This document shows, piece after piece, positions 9,285 to 17,906 of a stretch of DNA of 64,000 nucleotides. Each line of letters starts with the position of its first letter. The first letter of the stretch is position 1. The stretch lies in the NCBI RefSeq assembly GCF_010977575.1, contig NZ_CP048812.1, positions 1,488,001-1,552,000 of the forward strand, read 5' to 3'. The notes below the pieces were generated by a model. The model did no database searches. It was given only the letters and a program-made list of their open reading frames with translations, and was not told the origin of the DNA. This DNA is from Halomonas socia. Its GTDB lineage: Bacteria > Pseudomonadota > Gammaproteobacteria > Pseudomonadales > Halomonadaceae. The position numbers and the translations under genes are program-made.

Positions 9285-10796
9285 ATGACGCTTGCCATCA
9301 TCAATACCCGCGCCAGCCTGGGGCTCGATGCGCCTGAAGTGCTGGTCGAGGTGCACCTGGCCAACGGCCTGCCGGGCCTTACCCTGGTGGGGCTGGCCGA
9401 GGCGGCGGTAAAGGAGAGCCGCGAGCGGGTACGCAGCGCGCTGATCAACGCCGGCCTCGAGTTTCCCACCACCCGCCGCATTACCCTCAACCTGGCGCCC
9501 GCCGACCTGCCCAAGGAAGGCGGGCGCTTCGACCTGCCGATTGCGCTGGGCATCCTGGTCGCCTCGGGGCAGGTGCCGGGGGAGGCGTTGGAGACGGTGG
9601 AGTGCCTCGGTGAGCTGGCGCTGGACGGCAAGCTGCGCCCGGTCACCGGGGTGCTGCCAGTGGCGCTGGCTGCGCGGCGTGCCGGGCGCACGCTGATCGT
9701 GCCCCGTGCCAACGCCGACGAAGCGGCCCTGGCCACTGGGCTCGAGGTACTGCCGGCAGAGCATCTGCTGGAGGTGGTGGCGCACCTGCTGGGTCAGCGG
9801 CACCTAGCGGCACATAACACCGAACCGCGGCCCCTCGAGGCCGTGGCCAGCGGCATGGATCTGGCCGAGGTGCGCGGCCAGCAGCAGGCGCGCCGCGCCC
9901 TGGAGATCGCTGCGGCCGGTGCGCACAACCTGCTGCTGGCCGGCCCGCCGGGCACCGGCAAGACCATGCTGGCCAGCCGGCTGCCGGGCATCCTGCCGCC
10001 GCTGGAGGAGGATGAGGCGCTGGAAGTGGCGGCAATCCGCTCGGTGATCGGGCTGCCGCTCACCGACGACTGGGGGCGGCGGCCGTTTCGTACCCCGCAC
10101 CATACCGCCAGCGCCGTGGCATTGGTCGGCGGCGGCTCCAAGCCGCGCCCAGGGGAAATCTCGCTGGCCCATCATGGCGTGCTGTTTCTCGACGAACTGC
10201 CGGAGTTCTCGCGCCATGTACTTGAGGTGATGCGCGAGCCGATGGAGTCGGGCAGCATCGCGCTGTCGCGGGCCAATCATCAGCGCCGCTATCCGGCGCG
10301 CTTTCAGCTCGTTGCAGCCATGAACCCTTGCCCCTGCGGCCACCTTGGCGATCCGCGCAGCCGCTGCCAGTGCAGCGCCGCGCAGATCCAGCGCTACCAG
10401 CAGCGTCTCTCCGGGCCGCTGCTGGACCGGATCGACCTGCAGGTCGAAGTGCCGGCACTGCCGCCGGAGCAGCTGACCTCTCAGCAGGCCGGCGAAAGCT
10501 CTGCCGCGGTGCGCGAACGGGTGCTGGCCGCCCGCGTCCGGCAGGCCCGGCGCGGTGCGCTCAACGCCCATTTGCCGGGGCGCGAGCTGGAAGCCGCCTG
10601 CGCCCTGGACAGCGCCACCCGCGCCTGGCTGGCCGGGGTGCTGGAGCGGCTCAACCTTTCGGCGCGGGCCTACCATCGCGTGCTGCGCGTGGCCCTGACC
10701 CTGGCCGACCTGGCCGGCGATGCGCGCCCCGAGCGTCGCCAGCTGATGGAGGCGATCGGCTACCGCCAGCTCGACCGGCTGCTCAAAAGCGGCTAA
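9285..10796 (+). CDS. comM: YifB/ComM-family Mg-chelatase-like AAA+ ATPase
   Basis: 503 residues from an ATG shortly after ubiK. N-terminal ChlI-like domain (about 1-190; 'GLPGLTLVGLAEAAVKESRERVRSA' region), AAA+ ATPase domain with Walker A 'GPPGTGKTM' near residue 222 and Walker B 'GVLFLDELPEF', a Cys cluster 'MNPCPCGHLGD...RCQC', and a C-terminal helical domain. ComM homologues are hexameric helicases that promote branch migration when transformed DNA is integrated. Length matches the family. High confidence in family; competence in this organism is not shown. Confidence 0.95.
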   Translation: MTLAIINTRASLGLDAPEVLVEVHLANGLPGLTLVGLAEAAVKESRERVRSALINAGLEFPTTRRITLNLAPADLPKEGGRFDLPIALGILVASGQVPGEALETVECLGELALDGKLRPVTGVLPVALAARRAGRTLIVPRANADEAALATGLEVLPAEHLLEVVAHLLGQRHLAAHNTEPRPLEAVASGMDLAEVRGQQQARRALEIAAAGAHNLLLAGPPGTGKTMLASRLPGILPPLEEDEALEVAAIRSVIGLPLTDDWGRRPFRTPHHTASAVALVGGGSKPRPGEISLAHHGVLFLDELPEFSRHVLEVMREPMESGSIALSRANHQRRYPARFQLVAAMNPCPCGHLGDPRSRCQCSAAQIQRYQQRLSGPLLDRIDLQVEVPALPPEQLTSQQAGESSAAVRERVLAARVRQARRGALNAHLPGRELEAACALDSATRAWLAGVLERLNLSARAYHRVLRVALTLADLAGDARPERRQLMEAIGYRQLDRLLKSG

Positions 10797-10807
10797 GCCA
10801 GCCCCTC

Positions 10808-11299
10808 TTAAAGTGCGGTGGCGTCGAAGGCCCCATACAGCGTCTCCTGCCACTGCGGCTCGCTGTCGCCCAGGCGGCGCAGGCGCATGTGCAGCGCATA
10901 GGGCAGCAGCTCGCGGTCGGAGAGCGTCAGCCGCGGGCCATCGGCGTTCAGGCGGGTCTCCAGCAGCCATTGATTGTCCCGCGAGTCGCTGTCCTGCATC
11001 TCCGGCGCCCAGTCGATGACCTGCGGCCCGTCGCTGGGGGCCAGCAGCGCCCGGCTAAGGCTCTCGGTGAAGCGCGACTGGCTGATCCCCAGGCCGTCGT
11101 CGACCTCGGGCGTGGCCAGCAGCACCACCACGTCGGGGGTGTCGCGGGTCCAGACCGGTTCGCGCAGCAAGCTGGCGGTGGCCGTTTCGCCGAGGCCGAA
11201 CAGTGCCTGGCGCAGCAGGGTGGGAGCATCCGGGGCGCTGGCGCAGCCGCTGAGCAGCAGGCCGAGCAGCGCTGCTCGCAGGAGAGTAGGTCGTTTCAT
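10808..11299 (-). CDS. Uncharacterised lipoprotein
   Basis: 163 residues with an N-terminal lipoprotein signal: 'MKRPTLLRAALLGLLLSGC' with a lipobox ending LSGC, so Cys19 should be lipidated. Mature protein has no motif I recognise. It shows a repeated acidic/hydrophobic pattern compatible with a periplasmic beta-rich domain. Its start overlaps the stop of the alpha/beta hydrolase gene by four bases (ATGA), so it is translated with that gene. Ends 11 bases from convergent comM. Function unknown. Confidence 0.8.
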   Translation of the reverse strand: MKRPTLLRAALLGLLLSGCASAPDAPTLLRQALFGLGETATASLLREPVWTRDTPDVVVLLATPEVDDGLGISQSRFTESLSRALLAPSDGPQVIDWAPEMQDSDSRDNQWLLETRLNADGPRLTLSDRELLPYALHMRLRRLGDSEPQWQETLYGAFDATAL

Positions 11300-12276
11300 G
11301 TGCCCAGCCGCTTTACGTCGTGGGGCACCAATTCATCGAGGAAAACGCTTAGCTCATCGAAGAGCACCTGACGAATGGGTTCGGCCTCGTTGACCAGGTG
11401 GTGGCGCGCTTCGGGGTGGCGATGGATCCGGGCGCGCGGAAACTTGCGTGTCATCACCTCGAGGTTCCAGGCCCAGTCGACGGTCAGGTCCTGCTCGCCC
11501 TGCAGAATCAATACCGGCAGCTGGCTTGTCGGCAGTGCGATCAGCTGCGGCATCCAGCGGCGCATGGCGCTGACCCAGGTCAGTGTCAGGTAGTCGGCCT
11601 GCAGTGGGTCGGCCTCGCGCAGGAAGGCGGTGAAGTCGCTGTCGGAGGAGTTGGGGCGATACTTGCGCGGCAGAGTGGTGATGAAAGGGCTGGCCAGGCG
11701 GTGCAGCCAACTCGACTGTGGCCAGCCCAAGGGCCTCACCAGCGGTGCCAGTAGCGCCAGGCCCTGCCAGGCGCTGGCCTTGCCATGGCGCAGCGCGTCG
11801 GTGGCGAGGATCGCCGCGCCGGTGCTCTGGCCGATGCCAACCCAGGGCTTGGGAATCAGCCCCTGGTGGTCGAGCTGGGCCTGCAGCGCGGCAAGGCACT
11901 CGCCGTAGTCGTCGAAGTCATCGATGGTGGCTCGCTCGCCGCTCGACAGGCCGTGCCCCGGCAGGTCCCACAGCACCACCCGCCAGCCCTGGGCGAGTAG
12001 TCGCTCGAGCAGGTGGCGGTAGAGCCCCAGGTGATCGAAGTAACCGTGCACCACGAAGGCAGTGCCACGTGGCGTGCTGGGTGTCCAGACCTGAGTCCAC
12101 AGGCGAAAGCCGCGTGCATCGAGATAGCCGACGTGCAGCGCGACGTGATCGTCCAGCAGCGGCGCGAGCTGGTAGTGTGCGAGATAGTGATCGAGATGTG
12201 GCGTCCATGGCGTACTGCCGGGCACGCGGGCCGGCGCGATGGGCCCGAGGGCCTGCAGCGGTGCGAAATCGGTCAT
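11296..12276 (-). CDS. Alpha/beta hydrolase (monoacylglycerol lipase/S33-like)
   Basis: 326 residues. Contains the oxyanion/HG region 'GTAFVVHGYFDHLGLYRHLLERL', the nucleophile elbow 'GIGQSTGAA' with the Ser around residue 150, a late Asp in 'ILQGEQDLTVD' and a catalytic His near the C terminus ('RHHLVNE'). This is the serine aminopeptidase/monoacylglycerol lipase clan with lysophospholipase-like features. No signal peptide, so cytoplasmic. First gene of a two-gene unit with the lipoprotein downstream. Precise substrate unknown. Confidence 0.85.
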   Translation of the reverse strand: MTDFAPLQALGPIAPARVPGSTPWTPHLDHYLAHYQLAPLLDDHVALHVGYLDARGFRLWTQVWTPSTPRGTAFVVHGYFDHLGLYRHLLERLLAQGWRVVLWDLPGHGLSSGERATIDDFDDYGECLAALQAQLDHQGLIPKPWVGIGQSTGAAILATDALRHGKASAWQGLALLAPLVRPLGWPQSSWLHRLASPFITTLPRKYRPNSSDSDFTAFLREADPLQADYLTLTWVSAMRRWMPQLIALPTSQLPVLILQGEQDLTVDWAWNLEVMTRKFPRARIHRHPEARHHLVNEAEPIRQVLFDELSVFLDELVPHDVKRLGT

Positions 12277-12395
12277 CCAACCCTCCCTAGTACGCTCATG
12301 CTAGCGCCGGCAGGCCTGGCAAGCCATATTGCGACAGCGACATTTCATCATTTGGTCGAGTCTGGCAGACCGCGGTGACATTTTCAGGTAGCATG

Positions 12396-12410
12396 TGGAA
12401 GCCATTTCCA
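12396..12410. promoter_or_regulatory. Inverted repeat TGGAA-N5-TTCCA upstream of malate synthase
   Basis: A perfect 5-5-5 inverted repeat followed by an AT-rich segment (TAAAAAATG) about 85 bases above the glcB start. It is a candidate regulator site for the glyoxylate/glycolate regulon. Which regulator is not visible. Confidence 0.35.
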
Positions 12411-12423
12411 TAAAAAATGTTAC

Positions 12424-12441
12424 TTTTAGGAACACCTAAAA
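12424..12441. promoter_or_regulatory. Perfect palindrome TTTTAGG-aaca-CCTAAAA upstream of malate synthase
   Basis: Seven-base arms with a four-base centre, 50 bases before the glcB ATG. Its position in the probable promoter/leader and its AT-richness in a GC-rich genome suggest a repressor or activator operator; it could also form a weak mRNA hairpin. No match to a known regulator is claimed. Confidence 0.4.
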
Positions 12442-12491
12442 CGACCCACGGCCGGTATGCGCTACCGGTCACAGCGCATCAGGAGACTCTC

Positions 12492-14666
12492 ATGACTGAC
12501 CGTGTCACCCGCCATCGTCTTCAGGTGGCCTCCGAGTTGGACCGTTTCATCAACGACCAGGCCCTGCCTGGCACTGGCGTCGATGCAGAGACCTTTTGGT
12601 CCGGTGTCGATGCGCTGTTTCACGATTTGACCCCGAAGAATCGCGAATTGCTCGCCGAGCGCGAGCGTCTGCAGGGCGAGCTCGACGCCTGGCACCGTGG
12701 AAACCCCGGCCCGGTCGGCGAAATGCCCGCCTATCGCGACTTTCTCAAGCGCATTGGCTACCTCGCCGAGGCCCCGGCCAAGGTCGCCGCCACTACCCAA
12801 AACGTCGATGCCGAGGTCGCCACCCAGGCCGGCCCGCAGCTGGTGGTGCCGGTAAACAACGCCCGCTACGCGCTCAACGCCGCCAATGCGCGCTGGGGCA
12901 GCCTTTACGATGCCCTCTACGGTACCGATGCCATCAGCGAGGATGATGGCGCCGAGAAGGGCACCAGCTACAACCCCAAGCGCGGTGACAAGGTCATCGC
13001 CTACGCCCGCGGCGTCCTCGACCGCGCCGCACCGCTGGCCACCGGCTCGCACCGCGATGCCGTCAACTATGCGCTGCGCGACGGCCATCTGGTGGTGACC
13101 CTCGACGGTGGCCGCGAGACCGGCCTCAAGGATCCCGGCAAGCTGGTCGGCTTCCAGGGCGACGTAGCCAAGCCCCAAGGCATCCTGCTCGCCAATCACG
13201 GCCTGCATCTGGAAATCCAGTTCGATACCAGCCACCCGATCGGCAAGACCGACCCGGCCGGCGTCAAGGACCTGCTGGTCGAGGCCGCACTGACCAGCAT
13301 CATGGACTGTGAAGACTCGGTGGCGGCGGTCGACGCCGAAGACAAGGTGGTGGTCTATCGCAACTGGCTGGGTTTGATGAAGGGCGACCTGGAAGAGCAG
13401 CTGGAGAAGGGTGGCAAGACCATCACCCGGCGTCTCAATCCTGACCGCCAGTACCAGACCCCCGACGGCGGCAGCCTGACCCTGCCGGGTCGCGCGCTGA
13501 TGTTCGTGCGCAACGTCGGCCACCTGATGACCAACCCCGCGGTGCTCGACGCCGACGGCAACGAGCTGCCGGAAGGCATCCTCGATGCGGTGGTCACTGG
13601 CTTGCTGGCGCTGCACGACCTCAACAAGGGTGACGGCGAGCCGCGCAACTCGCGTGCCGGTTCGGTGTACATCGTCAAGCCCAAGATGCACGGCCCCCAG
13701 GAAGTCGCCTTCGCCAACGAGCTGTTCGGTCGCGTGGAAGACATTCTGGGCATGGCTCGCGATACCCTCAAGATGGGCATCATGGACGAGGAGCGGCGTA
13801 CCACCGTCAACCTCAAGGCGTGCATCAACGCCGCGGCCTCGCGGGTGGTGTTCATCAATACCGGCTTCCTCGACCGTACCGGCGACGAGATGCACACCGC
13901 CATGGAAGCTGGTCCCATGATTCGCAAGGGCGACATGAAGGGCGCCAAGTGGATCGGTGCCTACGAGCGCAACAACGTGCTGGTCGGCCTGGCCTGCGGG
14001 CTGCGCGGGCGCGCCCAGATCGGCAAGGGTATGTGGGCCATGCCCGACCTGATGGCGGCCATGCTCGAGCAGAAGATCGGCCACCCGAAGGCTGGCGCCA
14101 ACACCGCCTGGGTGCCGTCGCCCACCGCCGCGGCGCTGCACGCCTTGCACTACCACCAGGTCGACGTTGCGGCAGTGCAGCGTGAACTGGAAGGCCAGGG
14201 CGACATCGACCTGCTCGACGACCTGCTGACGGTGCCGGTGGCCGAGAGCGCCGACTGGTCCGATGAGGAGATCCAGCAGGAGCTCGACAACAATTGCCAG
14301 GGCATCCTCGGCTACGTAGTACGCTGGGTCGAGCACGGCGTGGGCTGTTCCAAGGTGCCGGATATCCACAACATCGGGCTGATGGAAGACCGCGCCACGC
14401 TGCGCATCTCCAGCCAGCACCTGGCCAACTGGCTGCATCACGGAGTGGTCGACGCCGAGCGCGTGCAGAAGACCCTGGAGCGCATGGCCAAGGTGGTCGA
14501 CGAGCAGAACGCCGGCGACCCCGGCTACACTGCCATGAGCGCGGACTTCTTGGCCTCCAGCGCCTTCAAGGCCGCCTGCGACCTGGTGTTCAAGGGGCGC
14601 GTGCAGCCGGCGGGCTACACCGAGCCGCTGCTCCACGAGTGGCGTCAGGTGCACAAGGCGAAATAA
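12492..14666 (+). CDS. glcB: Malate synthase G
   Basis: 724 residues, the characteristic length of isoform G (isoform A is about 530). Starts at the ATG after AGGAGA. Condenses glyoxylate with acetyl-CoA to give malate in the glyoxylate bypass or in glycolate use. Visible signatures include '[12 protein letters not shown]', '[19 protein letters not shown]', '[13 protein letters not shown]', '[19 protein letters not shown]' and the C-terminal acid region '[17 protein letters not shown]'. It stands alone with its own promoter region holding two palindromes. A large open frame on the opposite strand is only a codon-bias shadow. Confidence 0.97.
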   Translation: MTDRVTRHRLQVASELDRFINDQALPGTGVDAETFWSGVDALFHDLTPKNRELLAERERLQGELDAWHRGNPGPVGEMPAYRDFLKRIGYLAEAPAKVAATTQNVDAEVATQAGPQLVVPVNNARYALNAANARWGSLYDALYGTDAISEDDGAEKGTSYNPKRGDKVIAYARGVLDRAAPLATGSHRDAVNYALRDGHLVVTLDGGRETGLKDPGKLVGFQGDVAKPQGILLANHGLHLEIQFDTSHPIGKTDPAGVKDLLVEAALTSIMDCEDSVAAVDAEDKVVVYRNWLGLMKGDLEEQLEKGGKTITRRLNPDRQYQTPDGGSLTLPGRALMFVRNVGHLMTNPAVLDADGNELPEGILDAVVTGLLALHDLNKGDGEPRNSRAGSVYIVKPKMHGPQEVAFANELFGRVEDILGMARDTLKMGIMDEERRTTVNLKACINAAASRVVFINTGFLDRTGDEMHTAMEAGPMIRKGDMKGAKWIGAYERNNVLVGLACGLRGRAQIGKGMWAMPDLMAAMLEQKIGHPKAGANTAWVPSPTAAALHALHYHQVDVAAVQRELEGQGDIDLLDDLLTVPVAESADWSDEEIQQELDNNCQGILGYVVRWVEHGVGCSKVPDIHNIGLMEDRATLRISSQHLANWLHHGVVDAERVQKTLERMAKVVDEQNAGDPGYTAMSADFLASSAFKAACDLVFKGRVQPAGYTEPLLHEWRQVHKAK

Positions 14667-14703
14667 TCGGCATCGGGCTACGGGTATCGGGCTGGTCCTA
14701 ATG

Positions 14704-14731
14704 CCCGTAGCCCGTAGCCCGTAGCCCGTAG
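14704..14731. repeat. Four perfect tandem heptamers (CCCGTAG) after glcB
   Basis: CCCGTAG is repeated four times without interruption between glcB and the next gene. The upstream GGGCTACGGG at 14675-14684 is complementary to the repeat and can pair in several registers, so the RNA can form alternative hairpins. It may act as a terminator-like structure. The unit length makes slippage likely between strains. Confidence 0.75.
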
Positions 14732-14773
14732 CTGAGCTATCTTGGGGCCATTGCCAGGCCGCAAGGAACCTCC

Positions 14774-15187
14774 ATGACCGTAATGACCGCAGCCGCCATT
14801 GAGGAATTTCTCGACGAGGTGTTTCCGCATCGCCAGGGAACCATCGAGGGCGTCGACGAGATGCGCGCCACCATGAGCCTGGCCATCGAGGACGAACACC
14901 TGCGGCCCGGCGCCTGCGTCTCGGGCCCGAGCATGATGGGGCTGGCCGACGTCTGCCTCTACGTGGCGATCCTGGCGCAGATCGGCCCCGAGCCGATGGC
15001 GGTGACCAGCGACATGAACTGCCACTTCCTGCGCCGCGCCCGCGGCGACCGCGACCTGATCGCCAACGCTCGCGTGGTCAAGCTCGGCCGGCGTCTGGCG
15101 GTGGGCGAAGTGCAACTGTTCTCCGCCGGCGACGAGGAGCCGGTGGCGCTGGTGACGGCGACTTACGTACTACCCGATGCCGATTGA
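14774..15187 (+). CDS. PaaI-family hotdog-fold thioesterase
   Basis: 137 residues with AAGGAA upstream of the ATG. Single hotdog domain: 'GPSMMGLADVCLYVAIL' is the central helix region and 'SDMNCHFLRRARGDRDLIANARVVKLGRRLAVGEVQLFS' the strand region of PaaI/YdiI-type acyl-CoA thioesterases. Acts on acyl-CoA in the cytoplasm; substrate unknown. Its 3' end overlaps the convergent DUF423 gene by 25 bases. Confidence 0.88.
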   Translation: MTVMTAAAIEEFLDEVFPHRQGTIEGVDEMRATMSLAIEDEHLRPGACVSGPSMMGLADVCLYVAILAQIGPEPMAVTSDMNCHFLRRARGDRDLIANARVVKLGRRLAVGEVQLFSAGDEEPVALVTATYVLPDAD

Positions 15188-15555
15188 GCGCGCAGGGCGG
15201 TGACGGCAAGCATTACCCAGCCGGCGATAAAGGCGACGCCGCCCAGCGGCGTGATCATGCCCAGCCGGCCGATGCCGCTCAGCGCCAGGGCGTAGAGCGA
15301 CCCCGAGAACAGCACCATGCCCAGTGCCCACAACCCTAGCGTCAGCTGCTGGCCGCGGCACGGCTGGCCGGCGCGCCAGGCCAGCACCCCGAGCATCGCC
15401 AGGGTATGCCACATCTGATAGCGCACGCCGGTCTCGAAGGCCGTCAGCAGCCGCGCCGAGAGCTGGCCCTGCAGGCCATGAGCGGCGAAGGCGCCGAGCG
15501 CCACGGCCAGGCCGCCGCTAAGCGCTATCGCCAGCCACCAGGAGGTGTCGCGCAT
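15163..15555 (-). CDS. DUF423 (YgdD-family) membrane protein
   Basis: 130 residues, four predicted transmembrane helices. The N-terminal 'LSGGLAVALGAFAAHGLQGQL' followed by 'YQMWHTLAMLG' is the family signature of DUF423 proteins (E. coli YgdD). Function unknown. The start has a GGAGATT site upstream. It is convergent with the thioesterase and divergent from thiS. Confidence 0.9.
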   Translation of the reverse strand: MRDTSWWLAIALSGGLAVALGAFAAHGLQGQLSARLLTAFETGVRYQMWHTLAMLGVLAWRAGQPCRGQQLTLGLWALGMVLFSGSLYALALSGIGRLGMITPLGGVAFIAGWVMLAVTALRAQSASGST

Positions 15556-15656
15556 GGGGAAATCTCCTTGTCGAACGCGTTCATACCGTACCCCGCCGGC
15601 GATTAACAGGCTACAATAGTGGCCCCCGAACCGCTGCGATTCGCTGGAGGACCGCC

Positions 15657-15857
15657 ATGCAGATCCTGCTCAACGGCGAAGCCAGAACCCTCGAGGCCGA
15701 GGCCACGATCAGCGACCTGATCGCCTCCCTCGACCTGACCGGCCGACGCATTGCCGTCGAGGTCAACGAAGAGATCGTGCCGCGCAGCCAGCATGCCCAG
15801 CAGGGGCTGGCCGACGGCGACCGCGTCGAAATCGTCCACGCCATCGGCGGGGGCTAG
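15657..15857 (+). CDS. thiS: Sulfur carrier protein ThiS
   Basis: 66 residues with the ubiquitin-like fold pattern and the essential C-terminal Gly-Gly ('HAIGGG') that is adenylated by ThiF and converted to thiocarboxylate. Donates sulfur for the thiamine thiazole ring. Preceded by GGAGG; ten bases separate it from thiG. A TACAAT -10-like hexamer occurs at 15612-15617. No TPP riboswitch is seen in the 100-base upstream gap. Confidence 0.95.
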   Translation: MQILLNGEARTLEAEATISDLIASLDLTGRRIAVEVNEEIVPRSQHAQQGLADGDRVEIVHAIGGG

Positions 15858-15867
15858 AGGAGCCATC

Positions 15868-16665
15868 ATGACAGATCGTTATCAGGACCAGCCGCTGCAG
15901 GTGGCCGGGCATCGCTTCGCCTCGCGCCTGCTGGTCGGCACCGGCAAGTACCGCGATTTCGACGAGACCGCTGCCGCCATCCAGGCCTCCGGCGCCGAGG
16001 TGGTGACCTTCGCGGTGCGGCGCACCAACCTGGGACAGGAAGCCGGTGAGCCCAATCTGCTCGACGTGGTGCCGCCGGAGCGCTATACCCTGCTGCCCAA
16101 TACCGCGGGTTGCTACACCGCCAAGGATGCGGTGCGTACCTGCAAGCTGGCCCGCGAGCTGCTCGACGGCCACAAGCTGGTCAAGCTCGAGGTGCTCGGC
16201 GATGACGCGACGCTCTACCCCAACGTGGTGGAGACGCTGAAAGCCGCCGAGACGCTGATCGCCGATGGTTTCGATGTGATGGTCTACACCAGCGACGATC
16301 CCATCGTCGCCAAGGAGCTTGAGCGCCTGGGCTGCTGTGCGGTGATGCCGCTGGGTTCGCTGATCGGCTCCGGCCACGGCATTCAGAATCCGCACAACCT
16401 GCGCCTGATCATCGAGCAGGCCGAGGTGCCGGTGCTGGTCGATGCCGGGATCGGCACCGCCTCCGACGCCGCCATGGCCATGGAGCTGGGCTGCGATGGG
16501 GTGTTGATGAACTCGGCCATTGCCCACGCCCGCCAGCCGGTGCTGATGGCCGGCGCCATGAAGCAGGCCGTCGAGGCCGGCCGTGCCGCCTTTCTGGCCG
16601 GACGCATGCCGCGCCGCCAGAGCGCCGAGCCCTCCTCGCCCTTCGCCGGCCGTATCAACGGCTGA
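15868..16665 (+). CDS. thiG: Thiazole synthase ThiG
   Basis: 265 residues; start ATG after AGAGGAG. TIM-barrel enzyme that makes the thiazole phosphate from 1-deoxy-D-xylulose 5-phosphate, dehydroglycine and ThiS thiocarboxylate. Motifs: '[13 protein letters not shown]', '[20 protein letters not shown]', 'VKLEVLGDD' (Schiff-base Lys region), '[15 protein letters not shown]' and '[28 protein letters not shown]'. In operon with thiS; the next gene trmB follows after 30 bases, a common thiSG-trmB order in Pseudomonas-like genomes. Confidence 0.97.
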   Translation: MTDRYQDQPLQVAGHRFASRLLVGTGKYRDFDETAAAIQASGAEVVTFAVRRTNLGQEAGEPNLLDVVPPERYTLLPNTAGCYTAKDAVRTCKLARELLDGHKLVKLEVLGDDATLYPNVVETLKAAETLIADGFDVMVYTSDDPIVAKELERLGCCAVMPLGSLIGSGHGIQNPHNLRLIIEQAEVPVLVDAGIGTASDAAMAMELGCDGVLMNSAIAHARQPVLMAGAMKQAVEAGRAAFLAGRMPRRQSAEPSSPFAGRING

Positions 16666-16695
16666 ATGTCCGCTACGATGAGACCCGCGTGACGC

Positions 16696-17442
16696 ATGAG
16701 TGATACCCACCACGACCGATCCGACGCCGCCACCAGTGCGCCCGAGAGCCCCGCGGCGCCGCTGCACCGGCGCGGCATCAAGAGCTATGTGCTGCGCGCC
16801 GGGCGCATGACCATTGCCCAGACCCGCGGTCTCGAGGAGATCTGGCCGCGGCTGGGGCTGACCCTGGCCGAGGGTCGCCAGGACCTCGGCGCGCTGTTCG
16901 GGCGGCGTGCACCGAGGGTGGTGGAGATAGGTTTCGGCATGGGCGCTTCGCTGATCGAGCAGGCCGAAACCCACCCGGATACCGACTTCATCGGCATCGA
17001 GGTACACGCCCCCGGGGTCGGCAAGCTGCTCGACGAGGCCGACAAGCGCGGCCTGAGCAACCTGCGCGTGTACCGCGAGGACGCCCTGCGGGTACTCGAG
17101 GAGTGCCTGCCCGAGGCCAGCCTCGATACCCTGCAGCTGTTCTTCCCCGACCCCTGGCCGAAGAAGAAGCACCACAAGCGGCGCATCGTCCAGCCGGCCT
17201 TCGTCGAGCTGGTGCGCACCCGCTTGAAGCCGGGCGGCACCTTTCACCTGGCCACCGACTGGGCGGCCTACGCCGAGTGGATGGCCGAGGTGATGGATGC
17301 CGCGCCGGGCTATCGCAACACCGCGGCGGAGACGGCACCCTATGTGCCGCGCCCCGAGTTCCGGCCGCTGACCAAGTTCGAGGCCCGCGGCGAGCGCCTC
17401 GGCCACGGCGTATGGGACCTGATCTACGCCCGCGATACCTAA
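16696..17442 (+). CDS. trmB: tRNA (guanine-N7)-methyltransferase TrmB
   Basis: 248 residues. SAM-binding motif '[16 protein letters not shown]' near residue 75, '[15 protein letters not shown]', and the signature '[25 protein letters not shown]'. Methylates G46 in the variable loop of many tRNAs. The N-terminal about 30 residues are variable and polar as usual. Likely last gene of the thiS-thiG-trmB transcript. Confidence 0.96.
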   Translation: MSDTHHDRSDAATSAPESPAAPLHRRGIKSYVLRAGRMTIAQTRGLEEIWPRLGLTLAEGRQDLGALFGRRAPRVVEIGFGMGASLIEQAETHPDTDFIGIEVHAPGVGKLLDEADKRGLSNLRVYREDALRVLEECLPEASLDTLQLFFPDPWPKKKHHKRRIVQPAFVELVRTRLKPGGTFHLATDWAAYAEWMAEVMDAAPGYRNTAAETAPYVPRPEFRPLTKFEARGERLGHGVWDLIYARDT

Positions 17443-17732
17443 GCGGAAGCGCCACTCCTATCACTGTGTCCTGGCCCATGCATGGTCGGGGCTATCACGC
17501 TCGTAGCTGATCCTCCGGCAGGCCTACGAGGAGGCGCTGTAAACCCGTCCCTGGGCGCTAAACGCCCTGCTGCACTCCCGCATCCTGCTTCGCTTGCAGG
17601 GCCGGTGCTGGCCATCCATGGCCAGCCCGTTCGGAGCAATGCTCCTCACCCCTGGCGTTGAACCTCCTTTTCGACCTACCGCCGGCGCTCCTCGCTGCAA
17701 TAGCTTTGGGCGCAGTTATTGTCGGGGTAGAA
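17443..17732. repeat. Palindrome-rich intergenic spacer, no gene
   Basis: No credible coding frame. The stretch holds a series of short perfect palindromes: GGGCG/CGCCC near 17,555, CTGGCCAT-CC-ATGGCCAG at 17608-17625 and GGAGCA-A-TGCTCC at 17633-17645, plus an interrupted CTCC/GGAG pair around 17,510-17,535. It looks like degraded extragenic palindromic elements of the type common between Halomonas genes. I could not define unit borders. Confidence 0.5.
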
Positions 17733-17760
17733 AAGAAAAAGCCGCTCCGGAAGGAGCGGC
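17731..17760 (-). terminator. Rho-independent terminator of the candidate sRNA
   Basis: On the minus strand an 8-bp perfect stem GCCGCTCC/GGAGCGGC (17741-17760) with a TTCC loop is followed by TTTTTCTTTT (17731-17740). Orientation is unambiguous because the plus strand lacks a T-run after the stem. Confidence 0.9.
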
Positions 17761-17850
17761 GAAAGACCGTGACTAGCTTGATGAGGAGAAACCATGGCAG
17801 AAAACCTGACATTCTCTGCGATGGCGTGTGGCGCCTGGCAAGCGCCACGG
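17733..17850 (-). ncRNA. Candidate Fur-regulated small RNA (about 117 nt)
   Basis: Seen on the minus strand: TTGACG, 17-base spacer, TATCTT, then a transcript that opens with a perfect 7-bp hairpin (GTGGCGC/GCGCCAC, 17828-17848), continues through about 65 bases with little structure, and ends in a textbook intrinsic terminator. The unstructured part contains TTTCTCCTCATC, complementary to Shine-Dalgarno sequences, as expected for a base-pairing repressor. A Fur-box-like palindrome overlaps the -10 and spacer. There is no gene downstream on this strand before trmB, so the promoter would serve only this RNA. By analogy with RyhB, PrrF and NrrF it could be an iron-sparing sRNA. Alternative: the terminator belongs to the AEC gene and the promoter is fortuitous. 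Confidence 0.6.
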
Positions 17851-17855
17851 TTGTT

Positions 17856-17884
17856 AAGATAATCGTTCGCATTCGCGACGTCAA
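17856..17884 (-). promoter_or_regulatory. Sigma-70 promoter with overlapping Fur-box-like site for the sRNA
   Basis: The -35 TTGACG (17879-17884) and -10 TATCTT (17856-17861) are separated by exactly 17 bases. The plus-strand sequence GATAATCGTTCGCATTCGC (17858-17876) matches 12 of 19 positions of the classical Fur box, including the full first hexamer and CATT. Fur binding here would block RNA polymerase. Start of transcription is estimated at 17848-17851. Confidence 0.55.
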
Positions 17885-17906
17885 GCGTAACGAGAATATT
17901 TTTTAT

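Noticed and set aside
12462-14654. A 730-codon open frame on the minus strand across malate synthase G
   Set aside because: It mirrors a strongly conserved gene in a high-GC genome, where antisense frames stay open through codon bias; its translation shows no recognisable domain.
15556-15656. Possible TPP riboswitch upstream of thiS
   Set aside because: The CTGAGA and ACCTGATC-type conserved elements are absent from this 100-base gap.
15763-17406. A 547-codon minus-strand frame across thiS, thiG and trmB
   Set aside because: It crosses three well-supported genes and its His/Gly/Gln-rich translation is typical of an antisense shadow.
17794-17862. A 22-codon plus-strand ORF with GAGGAG upstream, looking like a leader peptide
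   Set aside because: It lies antisense to the candidate sRNA; its apparent ribosome site is the complement of the sRNA's anti-SD stretch, and there is no plus-strand gene downstream for a leader to control.
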